Assembly: GCF_900102495.1 (NCBI RefSeq)
Contig: NZ_FMVQ01000014.1
Location: forward strand, 1-64,000
From: Nitrosospira sp. Nl5
Lineage (GTDB): Bacteria; Pseudomonadota; Gammaproteobacteria; Burkholderiales; Nitrosomonadaceae
Direction of reading: 5' to 3'
DNA: 64,000 nt
In this document: positions 45,284-54,755 of the stretch, one piece after another
How the letters are laid out: every line of letters begins with the position of its first letter
Position numbering within the stretch: position 1 is the stretch's first letter
Notes under the pieces: model-generated
What the model was told of the DNA's origin: nothing
What the model saw: only the letters and a program-made list of their open reading frames with translations
Database searches by the model: none
Position numbers and translations under genes: made by a program

Positions 45284-46801
45284 TCAGAAAATCAGGTTGA
45301 AATCCACATAGACCATATCGGCATCTTTCTTGCCCTGATAAACGTTTTCGATGACACTGCCGCCGAATGCATGCCCGTAATAGAATCTCCAGGACAATTT
45401 CTTGGTGAGAGTATGTGTGAAGCTTATGTCCACCAATTGACCCACATCACCCTTGCCATCCGAAGGTCGTCCCGAATAACCGAATGCTCCCGAGCTCGCC
45501 GTCGGTCCCAACCCTCCATAGAACAGATCGCCTGAGTTGGTGAGCGACAAATGATGCAGGTCAATCGTCACCTTGGTCGCCGGAGTGGGTGATACCGTCA
45601 TCTGTAGAAACGCATCTTGCAAATTCATCAGATTGTAGAACGGCAATTTGGCATAAGCGCGCCCGCTGGGGAGCATTGAAAAGAAAGTGTTATGCATACC
45701 GTCTTTTGCGTTGTCATCCCCCGAGCTCAGAAAGTAGATTGCACGCAGCCATGGTTTAACGGGAAGCTGGGTCCATTGATAACCGGCCTCGGCGGCTATG
45801 GCCCAGGCTTGATGGTCCTGGTTGGTCCAATTTCCAAACTGATACGCTCCCCACAATAAAGCATCGATGCTGCCCGAATCCCATTGATGAAGGGTCAGCA
45901 GATGGGCGCCTATTGTCTGTATATTCAGGTCCTGGCTATTAAGCTGAGGTCGATCGTTGATCGGCCGGTTATCTACCACCTGTGTATTGCGCTTGTCATC
46001 GTAATTCAGGTAGAAGAGTCGACCTTCCGTCCCTGGCAACAATGCATCCTTCTTGCTGGTTAGCGCTGCGTAAAACAGGTTGATATCGCCGATTTCATCT
46101 TGCCCCTGGACAGTAAATCCACCCTGGGTTGGATGCATGCCGGTCGCCGTTATATTGAAAGCTGGTTGATCATAAACAGCGTTAAAGCCATCGAAGCTTC
46201 GCCCTACATGGACAACGTTCGATGCCACGAGGCGTTGCGCGACACGCGTCCTTTTGAGACCATCGAACTTGTCAATGCCAGTTCCGTATTCCATACCATC
46301 CATAAATTCGAAACGGCCGATTTTCAGGAATGCACCTGGCGCTCCCACCGAGTTGAATTTGAGGTTAAGGTAAGCCTGTTTCAAAAAAACGTTACTGGCA
46401 TTCGTGGACTGATTCGCCAAGAAATAAGCTCCCCCCAATCCTAAAGGACCGGCGGGAGATGCAACTGCATCATCGGGAAGGCCGTATAAACCAACATATT
46501 GCGCTTGCGCATAGGCATCGACATAAGAAGTGGTGAGCAGAGCACCGAACCTGGCGCGTAGCGCCCACAAATCGTAAGCGTTACTATCGTTTATTGCCGG
46601 GCTAGGCCGGAAATAGTTCCATGTCTCATAGCTGCCGTACAGCTCACCAGTGATGCGCATGTATTGGTTGATCTGACCCAACGGCTTGAGTTCTTCAGCT
46701 CCCAGGGTGCCGCTGATTTGCAATATGGATCCCATAATCATCCACAGAATTAAATGGTTCAATCGCATGCCGCATGGATTGGCTTGTTTATTTACATGCA
46801 C
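45284..46801 (-). CDS. Alginate export-type outer-membrane beta-barrel protein
   Basis: A 505-residue protein with a signal peptide (about 1-34) and a beta-barrel body of alternating aromatic strands matching the AlgE/alginate export domain: YMRITGELYGSYETWNYFRP, LWALRARFGALLTTSYVDAYAQAQYVG, FLKIGRFEFMDG, YDQPAFNITATGMHPTQGG, ending in Phe (YVDFNLIF). The porin probably passes an acidic sugar or small polar compound. Gene order porin-GH88-amidohydrolase suggests one operon. Confidence 0.75.
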   Translation of the reverse strand: MHVNKQANPCGMRLNHLILWMIMGSILQISGTLGAEELKPLGQINQYMRITGELYGSYETWNYFRPSPAINDSNAYDLWALRARFGALLTTSYVDAYAQAQYVGLYGLPDDAVASPAGPLGLGGAYFLANQSTNASNVFLKQAYLNLKFNSVGAPGAFLKIGRFEFMDGMEYGTGIDKFDGLKRTRVAQRLVASNVVHVGRSFDGFNAVYDQPAFNITATGMHPTQGGFTVQGQDEIGDINLFYAALTSKKDALLPGTEGRLFYLNYDDKRNTQVVDNRPINDRPQLNSQDLNIQTIGAHLLTLHQWDSGSIDALLWGAYQFGNWTNQDHQAWAIAAEAGYQWTQLPVKPWLRAIYFLSSGDDNAKDGMHNTFFSMLPSGRAYAKLPFYNLMNLQDAFLQMTVSPTPATKVTIDLHHLSLTNSGDLFYGGLGPTASSGAFGYSGRPSDGKGDVGQLVDISFTHTLTKKLSWRFYYGHAFGGSVIENVYQGKKDADMVYVDFNLIF

Positions 46802-46882
46802 GAGCTAAAATTCTTCCGCTCGCCCATTCTCGCTTCTGGTTTGGAATATACAGAAACCAGAGAACTCGGAATCCGAAAAATC

Positions 46883-47701
46883 ATGGAATCAATCTCCTCT
46901 AAAGATGGCGCACCCATCGCTTGCTGGAATAGCGGCGTAGGGGAGCCTCTGTTACTCGTGCATGGGACCTCTGGGGATCATTTTGCATGGGCATCGGTAT
47001 TGCCCGCCCTTGAACGTCAGTTCAGCGTATGGACCATTGATCGACGGGGACGTGGTCACAGCGGCGATACCGACAGCTATACACTCGAACGCGAATGCGA
47101 AGATGTCGCTACTGTCATTGATGCTATCGGGAGTACCGTGCATCTTCTCGGACACTCCTTTGGAGGCCTGTGTGCCCTGGAAGCCGCACTCCTGACTCCA
47201 AACATCGGCAGTCTCATCCTCTATGAACCGTCCATCTCGCTGGCTGGCAGTGGCTGGTCTGTGGAGCTCGAAGAGAACATGCAATCCCTGTTAGGTGCAA
47301 GTAACCGGGAAGAGGCTTTGCTGCTCTTTTTCCGTGATATTGTCAAAACGCCACCCCATGAGATTGCTGCCATGCAAACTGGATCGAGCTGGCCAGGGCG
47401 GATAGCTGCAGCTCACACGATTCATCGCGAATTGTGCAGTATCAACCAGTACATTTTCGATTTCCGGCGGTTTCGCGCCTTTCAAGTTCCCACATTGATT
47501 CTGCTTGGCGGCGAGAGTCCACCGCGCCGCCACCTTGTTGCCGAGACGCTTCATCGGTCCCTGCCCGACAGTCAGCTTGCGATGCTTCAAGGGCAGCAAC
47601 ACAGCGCGATGAGAACTGCGCCTGACTTGTTCGTCCATGAAGTTGTAAAGTTCTTAAATATCCACGGCAGTGACGCGTTGGGCGGCACGGACCGTCTTTA
47701 G
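46883..47701 (+). CDS. Alpha/beta hydrolase
   Basis: A 272-residue hydrolase with oxyanion-hole region LLLVHGTSGDHFAW, the nucleophile elbow GHSFGG, a conserved Asp region in LILLGGESPPRR and the catalytic His in LQGQQHSAMRTAP. The frame extends 43 codons upstream and alternative starts exist (for example at 46796), but the ATG at 46883 gives the family N terminus. It is the only rightward gene of the thiocarboxylate-like cluster and overlaps the 3' end of the MFS gene by 48 bp. Its role there is inferred from position. Confidence 0.8.
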   Translation: MESISSKDGAPIACWNSGVGEPLLLVHGTSGDHFAWASVLPALERQFSVWTIDRRGRGHSGDTDSYTLERECEDVATVIDAIGSTVHLLGHSFGGLCALEAALLTPNIGSLILYEPSISLAGSGWSVELEENMQSLLGASNREEALLLFFRDIVKTPPHEIAAMQTGSSWPGRIAAAHTIHRELCSINQYIFDFRRFRAFQVPTLILLGGESPPRRHLVAETLHRSLPDSQLAMLQGQQHSAMRTAPDLFVHEVVKFLNIHGSDALGGTDRL

Positions 47702-48889
47702 CGACTGCGCCAAGCGCCGGCGAGCGGACGCCAGCGCCCATGACATGACACCAGCACATAAAAGCACACCAACCAACGTGCTCCAGCCAAGCAGCAAGCC
47801 ACCGGAATAATTTGACATGGCACCATAGAGCGGTGGACCCAGCGCGAAGCCGCCGAAGAAAGCTACTGAAACAAAGCCGGATGCCGTAGTCACCTGACCA
47901 AAAGCCGGGTCTCTTATCAACATACTCATCGCTATTGCATTAGTGCCCACCGCCGTAAGTCCCATACCCACGGCACCCACCCATAGCCTCCAGTGGCTTT
48001 CCGGACTTGCTTGCATCGTTATCGCCATCGCACACGCTGCAATTGCAATCAATACAAGCAGAAGCAGCGATTCGTCTTTAAGTTTTGCTCCCATGGGCGT
48101 CAGCATTATTCTGGAAAGCATTCCCATTACACCGAAGACGGCAATCAAGGTACCGGCCATAGATAGTGGCATGCCTTGCTGGTTAGCGAAGGTCGGCAGG
48201 AACGTGACGAAAGCGGAGAGTGATATGCCAACGCAGAATTGCACGCCCATCAGCCGCAGCAACAGCGAGTTCGGCGGTGAAAAGGTGAAGGCCTTACCTG
48301 TCCTGCTGTGTTTCTTCGGCGTGACGAAAAGTGTCATTATTGCGAATAAGGCTGCCACTGGGACAACCATGCCAAACGCAACACGCCAGTCATGCTGAAA
48401 TGCGATAGCGGGAAGTATCAGTCCAGCGAATAGCGCTGCGAGCTGAACGCCGGACTGCTTGAGGCCGACAATCCTTGCCTTTTTCTCCGGCGGAACCTGT
48501 TGCGCGATGAGTAAATTTGTGACTGGATTTGCGAGTGCCTGGGCGATTCCGCAAATGGCGGCCGCCACGACCAAACCATAAAAATTTTCAACCGTTGCAA
48601 TCAGCGTGAATGCAAGTGCGATAGCAGAGAAAAGCAGCATCAGCGTATAACGTGAGCCAATGCGGTCTACGAAAGCGCCCGCCCAGAGGGATAAAACAGC
48701 CGCCAGGCCAAATGAACTCATTACCAGGTAACCCAGTAATGCGGGCTTGAAGTGCAAGTCACGGGTAAGGAGTGGCCCAAGCGTGCCAATGGCGTATAAA
48801 ACCAGCATGGGCAAAGCCATCGCAAATACCAGGACAACTCCGAACCATATATTCACACTGGTCGTGTGCCGGTTGGTGATTGTTACCAT
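47654..48889 (-). CDS. MFS transporter, probable exporter of the cluster product
   Basis: A 411-residue major facilitator with 12 predicted helices, opening with NIWFGVVLVFAMALPMLVLY. It has the loop 2-3 motif GAFVDRIGSRYTLM, the repeated equivalent GMLSRIMLTPMGAK and a basic inter-domain loop (TPKKHSRTGK). The ATG at 48889 is preferred over one 16 codons upstream because GGGGGA lies 9 bp before it. The pdt and qbs clusters also include an MFS gene. It converges with the hydrolase with a 48-bp overlap. Confidence 0.87.
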   Translation of the reverse strand: MVTITNRHTTSVNIWFGVVLVFAMALPMLVLYAIGTLGPLLTRDLHFKPALLGYLVMSSFGLAAVLSLWAGAFVDRIGSRYTLMLLFSAIALAFTLIATVENFYGLVVAAAICGIAQALANPVTNLLIAQQVPPEKKARIVGLKQSGVQLAALFAGLILPAIAFQHDWRVAFGMVVPVAALFAIMTLFVTPKKHSRTGKAFTFSPPNSLLLRLMGVQFCVGISLSAFVTFLPTFANQQGMPLSMAGTLIAVFGVMGMLSRIMLTPMGAKLKDESLLLLVLIAIAACAMAITMQASPESHWRLWVGAVGMGLTAVGTNAIAMSMLIRDPAFGQVTTASGFVSVAFFGGFALGPPLYGAMSNYSGGLLLGWSTLVGVLLCAGVMSWALASARRRLAQSLKTVRAAQRVTAVDI

Positions 48890-49024
48890 CTCCGCGTCCC
48901 CCGCCGACAATCCGGCAGCGCAAATAGCGCGGCACACGCAACTAAGGGCAGGAGCACGCCAATCAGCGTGCCGCGACCGGACAGTAAGTCACCAAAAAGA
49001 TGCGGGAGGTTTGCAAACACTGGA

Positions 49025-50239
49025 TCAGCCAAAGTGATATGCGTCCTCTTCCTTAAAGAAGTTGATGAGCCGGCGGCCGACTGAGCTGATAAGCGACTCA
49101 TCCGAACCATCAAGGATGCGTGATGTGCGCGCTATTCTATAGATGCCGGAAAGCGGGGTAAGATCACTGATGCCTTCGGCGCCATATAGCTGTATTGCCG
49201 AGTCCGAGGCAACGCATAAAGCTTGTGATGCGGCTACCTTGGCGACATTGATCTCGACATCGCTTGAACGCTGGGCATCAACCCCTCTCGCCGCTACCCG
49301 AATTAATTCACGCGCGCTCGCAATAGCCTGATATGCGTTGACGACGTGTTGCCGCACTAGTTGCTTTTCCGGCAATCGAGCAGACCGGCCACGTTCAGAA
49401 TTAATTCGGGCGCCCATTAGATCGAAACATCGTTGCGCCAGCCCCACCCAATTCATCGAACGAAGCAGTCGGCCAATGCCAAGCCGCTGGCGCATTAAAT
49501 CAATGCCGCTGCCGCTCGTGCCCAAGAGATTATGGTTGGGGACCTTTACACCCCTAAAAGATATTTCGCCCTGACCAAGGAAGCGGCCCATCATGGTGAT
49601 CTGACGTTCAACCTTGAACCCAGGCGAATCGGTGGGGACGATAATCATGGAAAGCGCCTTGCCAAGAGCAGTGTCTTCTCCGGCGGTACGCACCAGGACA
49701 GTGACAAAAGTCGCCCGGTCCGTGTTGCCGACGAACCATTTTCTGCCATTGATAGCCCAACTTCCGTTTGACAGGTGGGCGGACGCTGTTATCAAGCCAG
49801 GAAATGATCCGCCATGCCCCGGTTCTGTCATACCGTAACTTGGGGTGGCTGTCCCGGCTACCATGGGTTCCAGAAAGTTTTTATGAATTTCATCGGTGCC
49901 AAATTTGAGGAACATATGCGCATCAAGCGCGGAGTGGCTGCCAAAAATTGTCTGAGAGAATTCCGTGCGCCCCTCCTGCTCCGCAACAATCAGGTAGTCT
50001 TCGAGAGAAGCTACCTTTCCACCATGGGAGAGCGGATAAAATAGGCCCCATAGTCCGGCACGCCGAGCCTCTTCGGCCAGTTTTGATTGAAGCCGAAATG
50101 ATGAATCTCCGTCTTGAGCCATTTGTGGTTCGCTTGGGATGACCATTTCATCAACAAACTTTCTCACCTCGCGCGCGAGCGATCTGGCTAGCTCTGTATG
50201 CGCTGATTCTCCATGTATTCCCAGCATTAATGCGCCCAT
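49025..50239 (-). CDS. Acyl-CoA dehydrogenase-family flavoprotein
   Basis: A 404-residue ACAD-fold protein with the FAD/substrate region SYGMTEPGHGGSFPGL, INGRKWFVGNTDRATF, SMIIVPTDSPGFKVER and the C-terminal RTSRILDGSDESL. At the place of the usual catalytic Glu in the IYEGT motif it has Asp377 (ILDGS), as in the ACAD10/11 type. The start may be the ATG at 50227, which overlaps the AMP-ligase stop as TAATG, or the one at 50239. It is next to the AMP-ligase gene; the substrate is probably the acyl group it activates. Confidence 0.87.
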   Translation of the reverse strand: MGALMLGIHGESAHTELARSLAREVRKFVDEMVIPSEPQMAQDGDSSFRLQSKLAEEARRAGLWGLFYPLSHGGKVASLEDYLIVAEQEGRTEFSQTIFGSHSALDAHMFLKFGTDEIHKNFLEPMVAGTATPSYGMTEPGHGGSFPGLITASAHLSNGSWAINGRKWFVGNTDRATFVTVLVRTAGEDTALGKALSMIIVPTDSPGFKVERQITMMGRFLGQGEISFRGVKVPNHNLLGTSGSGIDLMRQRLGIGRLLRSMNWVGLAQRCFDLMGARINSERGRSARLPEKQLVRQHVVNAYQAIASARELIRVAARGVDAQRSSDVEINVAKVAASQALCVASDSAIQLYGAEGISDLTPLSGIYRIARTSRILDGSDESLISSVGRRLINFFKEEDAYHFG

Positions 50240-51891
50240 TGGACCAGCCCTGGTTTAGTTGCCTGCTGGGTAAACTCAATCTCCGCAGTTAACTGCTTTT
50301 TATCAACTTTTCCTGCTGGGCTAAGTGGAAGTTGCCGGTAATAGCGTAAGTATTCCGGCAGCTTGTTGGTCTCTAAACCCTGTTCATGCAAATAGCTGGT
50401 AAACTGGGATAGCGAGGGACGTTCGACTCCATCTCGCAATACCAGACAGAGGCAAACTCGATGTCCCAGATCCGGATCGGCCACTGGTACACAGGCAGCG
50501 CTGACGACAGCCGGATGGGCAACGGCAATGTTTTCGATTTGAGCAGGACTGATATTGACACCACCCCGAATGATGATGTCTTTCTTGCGTCCGGACAGCA
50601 CCAGATATCCGTCATTATCAATAAGGCCAAGATCTCCGGTATAAACCCAGCCATTATCGTCTCGGTATAGAGCATCGAGGTCGGAGGCATTGACATATTG
50701 CATCGGGCTTATTGGACCTCTGGCCGTAATTTCACCGACGCAGCCTTGCGGCACCTCGCGCTTCTGGTCATCGACTATCCGGATGGAACAAACATCTGGA
50801 TTCGGTCGTCCCGCTTTTAAAAAAACGGTTTCCAAATTATCGTCAAGCATCGTGTGGCAGTTAACGCCATCCGCCGAGCCGTATAAGCTGATAAAACCAC
50901 ATCCAAATGCCTCAGTACACCGGCGGATGGTGGCTTCATCGATTTTCGCTCCACCGCTGATAATGGCGATCAGGCTGGAAGTATCGATCCTGGATAATGC
51001 AGGGTCCACGATGATGCGTTGAAACATGGTGGGAACCCCAAAGATATGGGTCGGTTTTAGCTCCGCGATAGTTTGAATGGCAGCCGCGACATCGAATTGC
51101 CGCAAGGTGATAATCGCGCCACCAAGCCAGGATAAAACACCAAACGTCGCGGTTGAACCGAATGCGGTGCCAAGCGGCATCAGGTAAAGCCCTTTAAAGG
51201 TACTTCCCTCAGGATGTATTCGTTGCAAAAAACGCCCTCGTCCGCCAGCTAGCGCGTTGTGAGAATAAGCCACCCATTTTGGCTCGGACTCTGTTCCGGA
51301 AGAGATGAGGAAACGAACGGGTGAATTGGGGCAAACTGTTGGGAGCTTATCAAGCTCAATTGGCTCGGCCTGAAACAGGTCATCCAGGGTGTGCCAGCAA
51401 TCCAGGGCTTTTCCATCGACAATAAGAATACGGAGTGATAGCAAAGCAGGCCGTAACGATTCAATAAGTTCACACAGGTCAATTCCAGCATATTCCCGCT
51501 CGACAATAATCACCCGCGCATCACACCTTGTGAGTAAAGACTGCGTGTCAAGGCGGCCACGTCCCGGTGGGAAAGGCGCCACGATCGCGCCCAGTGCTGC
51601 AGTGGCGAGATCGATTGCGCAGCTATGCCAACTGTTGGGAAGCTGGTATGCAACAACATCTCCTGAAACAACCCCCAGCGCCTGAAAGCTGGCAGCCAGG
51701 CGGCGAACTTTGTCCAACAGCTCAATGTAAGTGATGGTTCGATCAAGAGATATAACCGCCGGGCTGTCAGGACGTTGCCATACATGCTCACAGAACAGCT
51801 CGTATACGGATTTATTTGGATAGGTTCCATTCTGAGCCCACTCGTGGCGAACTTCAGCAGGAACCATATCTATGATTCCGGAATGATTCAT
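50227..51891 (-). CDS. AMP-dependent acyl/aryl ligase (class I adenylate-forming)
   Basis: A 554-residue ligase with a P-loop-like A3 motif FLISSGTESEPKWVAYSH (about 190), GFISLYGSADG, YTGDLGLIDNDGYLVLSGRKKD with IIIRGGVNISP (about 415-450) and a C-terminal LSPAGKVDKKQL with the catalytic Lys. In the qbs system QbsL adenylates the carboxylic acid substrate before sulfur transfer, and pdtJ has the equivalent position. Here it probably activates the unknown carboxylic acid. It overlaps both neighbours by a few bases. Confidence 0.9.
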   Translation of the reverse strand: MNHSGIIDMVPAEVRHEWAQNGTYPNKSVYELFCEHVWQRPDSPAVISLDRTITYIELLDKVRRLAASFQALGVVSGDVVAYQLPNSWHSCAIDLATAALGAIVAPFPPGRGRLDTQSLLTRCDARVIIVEREYAGIDLCELIESLRPALLSLRILIVDGKALDCWHTLDDLFQAEPIELDKLPTVCPNSPVRFLISSGTESEPKWVAYSHNALAGGRGRFLQRIHPEGSTFKGLYLMPLGTAFGSTATFGVLSWLGGAIITLRQFDVAAAIQTIAELKPTHIFGVPTMFQRIIVDPALSRIDTSSLIAIISGGAKIDEATIRRCTEAFGCGFISLYGSADGVNCHTMLDDNLETVFLKAGRPNPDVCSIRIVDDQKREVPQGCVGEITARGPISPMQYVNASDLDALYRDDNGWVYTGDLGLIDNDGYLVLSGRKKDIIIRGGVNISPAQIENIAVAHPAVVSAACVPVADPDLGHRVCLCLVLRDGVERPSLSQFTSYLHEQGLETNKLPEYLRYYRQLPLSPAGKVDKKQLTAEIEFTQQATKPGLVQWAH

Positions 51892-53798
51892 CTGAAACTC
51901 CAGGGAGAATTGACGCTTGTATAGGAGCCAGGGCTCAGGCTCGCCTTTAGATATGCTATGTTCTGCAGGTCAGCGAGGTTTTCGATAACCACAGCGCAAG
52001 GAACGCGTGCTTCTTCAAGAACTTCAGCCCATGCAGTAGCGGTTCTCGACAGGAATAAAACCTCCAGGTTGTCCTCAGAATCAGCCGTTTCAGTGCCAAT
52101 CGCAATTTCAAGAACCTCGGCTAATCGTATTAATGTCGCTGTATCGCAACATTCAACGGCTATTTTTCCCTGCTTAGTGTCATAAATCTTATCAATAATA
52201 CTTTTTGAGGTTTTGCGAGTGGTGGCCGGTAGGTTATATACGTCATGAAAATCATCTGCACATAAAAGTGTTGCCGCACCCATCAGAGATGAAGTGACCT
52301 TCGCACCGACGTTGTTCAGGCATCGATTGAGCAGCGCAATCGTGATTCCTTGTGCCGCAACAACGCCACCGAGTACGTCAAGCACCGTAAATAAGGAACC
52401 GCCGTGAGTACCAGAGGTTTCGGCGACCTTTTTAGCGATACCGGAGTAGGCTTGCGTCATGAAATCCGTGCCTGGCATTGAGCTCAAAGGGCAATGTGCT
52501 GCCCTGTCTGTTGCCCAACCAGCAGCATAGGCATAAATCAGGGAGCGATTAATTGAAGTCAGATCCTCGTCGTCGAGATTTAACAGCACCGCTTTACCGG
52601 GTGCCCAGTTATGCAGAAAAACGTCGGCATGGCGTACCAGCTCCTTGATTTCCGCTTGTCCGGCTGGAGACTTGATATCTACTTCACGAATCGTTTTAAG
52701 GTGGTTAAGCGCATCGAATCGTGCCGAGCAACCCTCGGCCATCGGCGGCATACCTCGCAGCGGGTCTCCGCCTGGCGGCTCTACCCTGATAACCGTTGCA
52801 CCCAAGAGAGCGAGCAGGTGCCCTGCAAGAGGACCTTGAATCCGCCGGCAGGATTCGATGATGGTAAATCCGCTTAACGGCAAGTCACCGGTAACACGCG
52901 TCGACGCTCTGCTCGATGCCCTGCCGCCGGGACTTGTCTCGAAAACGAACTCCCATGGCCCCTGGTGCCACACATGTTGACAGTCGTCATCCTTGGCCCT
53001 GTCATCGACAGAACGAAGCGGACAAATGGACATGCCAGTGCGGGAACATATTTGTGAAATACAGTAGTAAGTGAGATTTGATATCGCACGGGACAATTCG
53101 CTAGGCAGAGGGGATATGGCTGTGGCGTATCTCAGCAGAAAAGCGGGCCACGCTTTTCCAGCCGCTGTTGAACTCACACCGATCTCGGTCCAGAACTTCT
53201 GCCAGGGACCGGCATTGAGTGTTTCGAGTTCAAAGAAGACACCATCCAGCGAAACAAAGGGAGGATGGTGCCCATGTGAGATAGTGCCCGGAAATAGTGC
53301 TTCGGGAGACTCTGAGGCTGTTGCTCCCGCTATATACTGTCCTAAGCTTAATAGGGCTGCGGATGCCATCGAAACGCTGCTGTGCCCGACGGAAAGACCC
53401 CGCAGTTGACCAATCGAAGCGGCTACTCCACCCAGAAGCGCCAATGCGGCGGTCAAGGTCGAGACGTAGTTCAACCCTAATGGCCGATATTTGCCGCTTG
53501 CTCGCCCATGCACCGACATGAGTCCACAAGCCGCCTGCATTATATTTTCAGTCGCAAGGGCTTGCCTGGAAGCATCGCTCCATTTACCCACATCGCATAT
53601 GATTGGCGTGGTGTGCGGAGTCTTGAATTCAAAAGAAAGCGCTGCATTTTCGGAAGAGCTCTCGCTCGGCTCGATTTTGATGCCCAGTGCGGCAGATTGG
53701 TAAAGTAGGGAAGATGCTATAGCAAGCTCAGGAGCATGATGTTCAAATGGCCCTGTTATCACGCAACCGGTTAAGGCACGATTCATACTCATTTTCAT
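51888..53798 (-). CDS. Tandem CaiB/BaiF-like CoA transferase fusion
   Basis: A 636-residue protein, much longer than a normal family III CoA transferase (about 400). The C-terminal part, about 318-636, has a complete start (FTIIESCRRIQGPLAGHLL, LLGATVIRVEPPGGDPLRG) and the segment GGSLFTVLDVLGGVVAAQG with Asp474 at the family catalytic position. The N-terminal half, about 85-180, is a second CaiB-like middle section (MQAACGLMSVHG, LGLNYVSTLTAALALLGG) but lacks that Asp (Ser instead) and the Rossmann start. Similar proteins occur in pdt/qbs clusters. It overlaps the ligase gene by 4 bp. Confidence 0.82.
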   Translation of the reverse strand: MKMSMNRALTGCVITGPFEHHAPELAIASSLLYQSAALGIKIEPSESSSENAALSFEFKTPHTTPIICDVGKWSDASRQALATENIMQAACGLMSVHGRASGKYRPLGLNYVSTLTAALALLGGVAASIGQLRGLSVGHSSVSMASAALLSLGQYIAGATASESPEALFPGTISHGHHPPFVSLDGVFFELETLNAGPWQKFWTEIGVSSTAAGKAWPAFLLRYATAISPLPSELSRAISNLTYYCISQICSRTGMSICPLRSVDDRAKDDDCQHVWHQGPWEFVFETSPGGRASSRASTRVTGDLPLSGFTIIESCRRIQGPLAGHLLALLGATVIRVEPPGGDPLRGMPPMAEGCSARFDALNHLKTIREVDIKSPAGQAEIKELVRHADVFLHNWAPGKAVLLNLDDEDLTSINRSLIYAYAAGWATDRAAHCPLSSMPGTDFMTQAYSGIAKKVAETSGTHGGSLFTVLDVLGGVVAAQGITIALLNRCLNNVGAKVTSSLMGAATLLCADDFHDVYNLPATTRKTSKSIIDKIYDTKQGKIAVECCDTATLIRLAEVLEIAIGTETADSEDNLEVLFLSRTATAWAEVLEEARVPCAVVIENLADLQNIAYLKASLSPGSYTSVNSPWSFR

Positions 53799-53820
53799 AT
53801 GGGATGCGAGTGAGTTCAGC

Positions 53821-54093
53821 TTACCCTCCCGCGACAGCGGGCAAAATGGTCAATGAATCGCCATCTCGCAGCTGTGTTGATAGCCCATTGCCAAAGCGAA
53901 TGTCATCATCGTTTACGTAAATATTAATGAAGCTGTGTGACTCCCCTTCGGTAATCAGTTTCTCCTTAACGCCGGGATACTGGTGCTCCAATTGGTCGAT
54001 GACTTCAAGAACATTGAAACCAGAAATTTCGATGCGCTTCTGATTATTGGTGAGCGGTCTAAGTATGGTTGGGATATTCACAGTGATAGGCAT
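53821..54093 (-). CDS. MoaD/ThiS-like sulfur carrier protein
   Basis: A 90-residue ubiquitin-fold sulfur carrier. It opens MPITVNIPTILRPLTN, has VLEVIDQLEHQYPGVKEKL and FINIYVNDDDIRFGNG, and ends DGDSLTILPAVAGG. The C-terminal Gly-Gly is the residue pair that the ThiF/MoeB enzyme adenylates and converts to a thiocarboxylate, the sulfur donor. It ends exactly at Gly-Gly, whereas QbsE has two extra residues. AAGGA precedes the ATG. It is 22 bp upstream of the CoA transferase start in the same operon. Confidence 0.93.
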   Translation of the reverse strand: MPITVNIPTILRPLTNNQKRIEISGFNVLEVIDQLEHQYPGVKEKLITEGESHSFINIYVNDDDIRFGNGLSTQLRDGDSLTILPAVAGG

Positions 54094-54205
54094 AGTTATT
54101 CCTTTTCGGTTTTATGATCAAAAAAACTAGAAATTGTGGGAGGAGGGGCGAAGCGTGGAGATCGACTTCAATTCAAGCTCCGGGCTCCCTTTACGACTGG
54201 CAATA

Positions 54206-54697
54206 TCACCTATGGTGATGGTGATGATCTTCCTTGTTGCCCGCTTGCAGCTCAGAAACGTTCGCTTTCTGGATATTCTTGGACGTGGATTTGAGCGGAG
54301 TAAAGCGAGCAGTTGCGGCTTCCTGTCCTGGCAGTTCAACGAACACTGTCACCACCGTCTGGGGGGTAACAGCAAAATCTCCCGCTCCCTTAAACATATT
54401 TTCACCTGCCGGTTCCAGCTTGACCGAAGTTTTATCCTTGGCCTTGCCGACTTGAACGGTCGCTTTGCCGCCGCCGCCCAGGGTGCTCAAATTACGGTCG
54501 GCATGATCCATTACATAGAGCACAATCTCCTTATCCTTGGCGACAAGCTCGATGTGATAAGGACCGGCCATGCGTGTCTGCCCGCCATGGGCCGATTCTT
54601 TGGATTCGAAATATGCTTCGTTGTGCGCCCCGCCAGACATTGATGCTCCCGCCAGCGTAGCACCAATAAGCATGACGGCGATTCTTGATGTATTCAC
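54206..54697 (-). CDS. Periplasmic protein with C-terminal His tail
   Basis: A 163-residue secreted protein with a signal peptide (about 1-24, GTG start, GGGAGAG 8 bp upstream). The body is beta-rich (GPYHIELVAKDKEIVLYVMD; KATVQVGKAKDKTSVKLEPAG; TVVTVFVELPGQEAATARF) and matches a family of small proteins I have only seen near metal genes. It ends KED followed by five His and Arg. It has no enzyme motif. It sits between the sulfur carrier and the JAMM peptidase, so it may bind the metal or metal-product complex. Confidence 0.7.
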   Translation of the reverse strand: MNTSRIAVMLIGATLAGASMSGGAHNEAYFESKESAHGGQTRMAGPYHIELVAKDKEIVLYVMDHADRNLSTLGGGGKATVQVGKAKDKTSVKLEPAGENMFKGAGDFAVTPQTVVTVFVELPGQEAATARFTPLKSTSKNIQKANVSELQAGNKEDHHHHHR

Positions 54698-54755
54698 TTT
54701 AATCTCTCCCTAGATTGGTATAGTTCGCCTGGGTTTATGGGAAGGGTTATACAAC

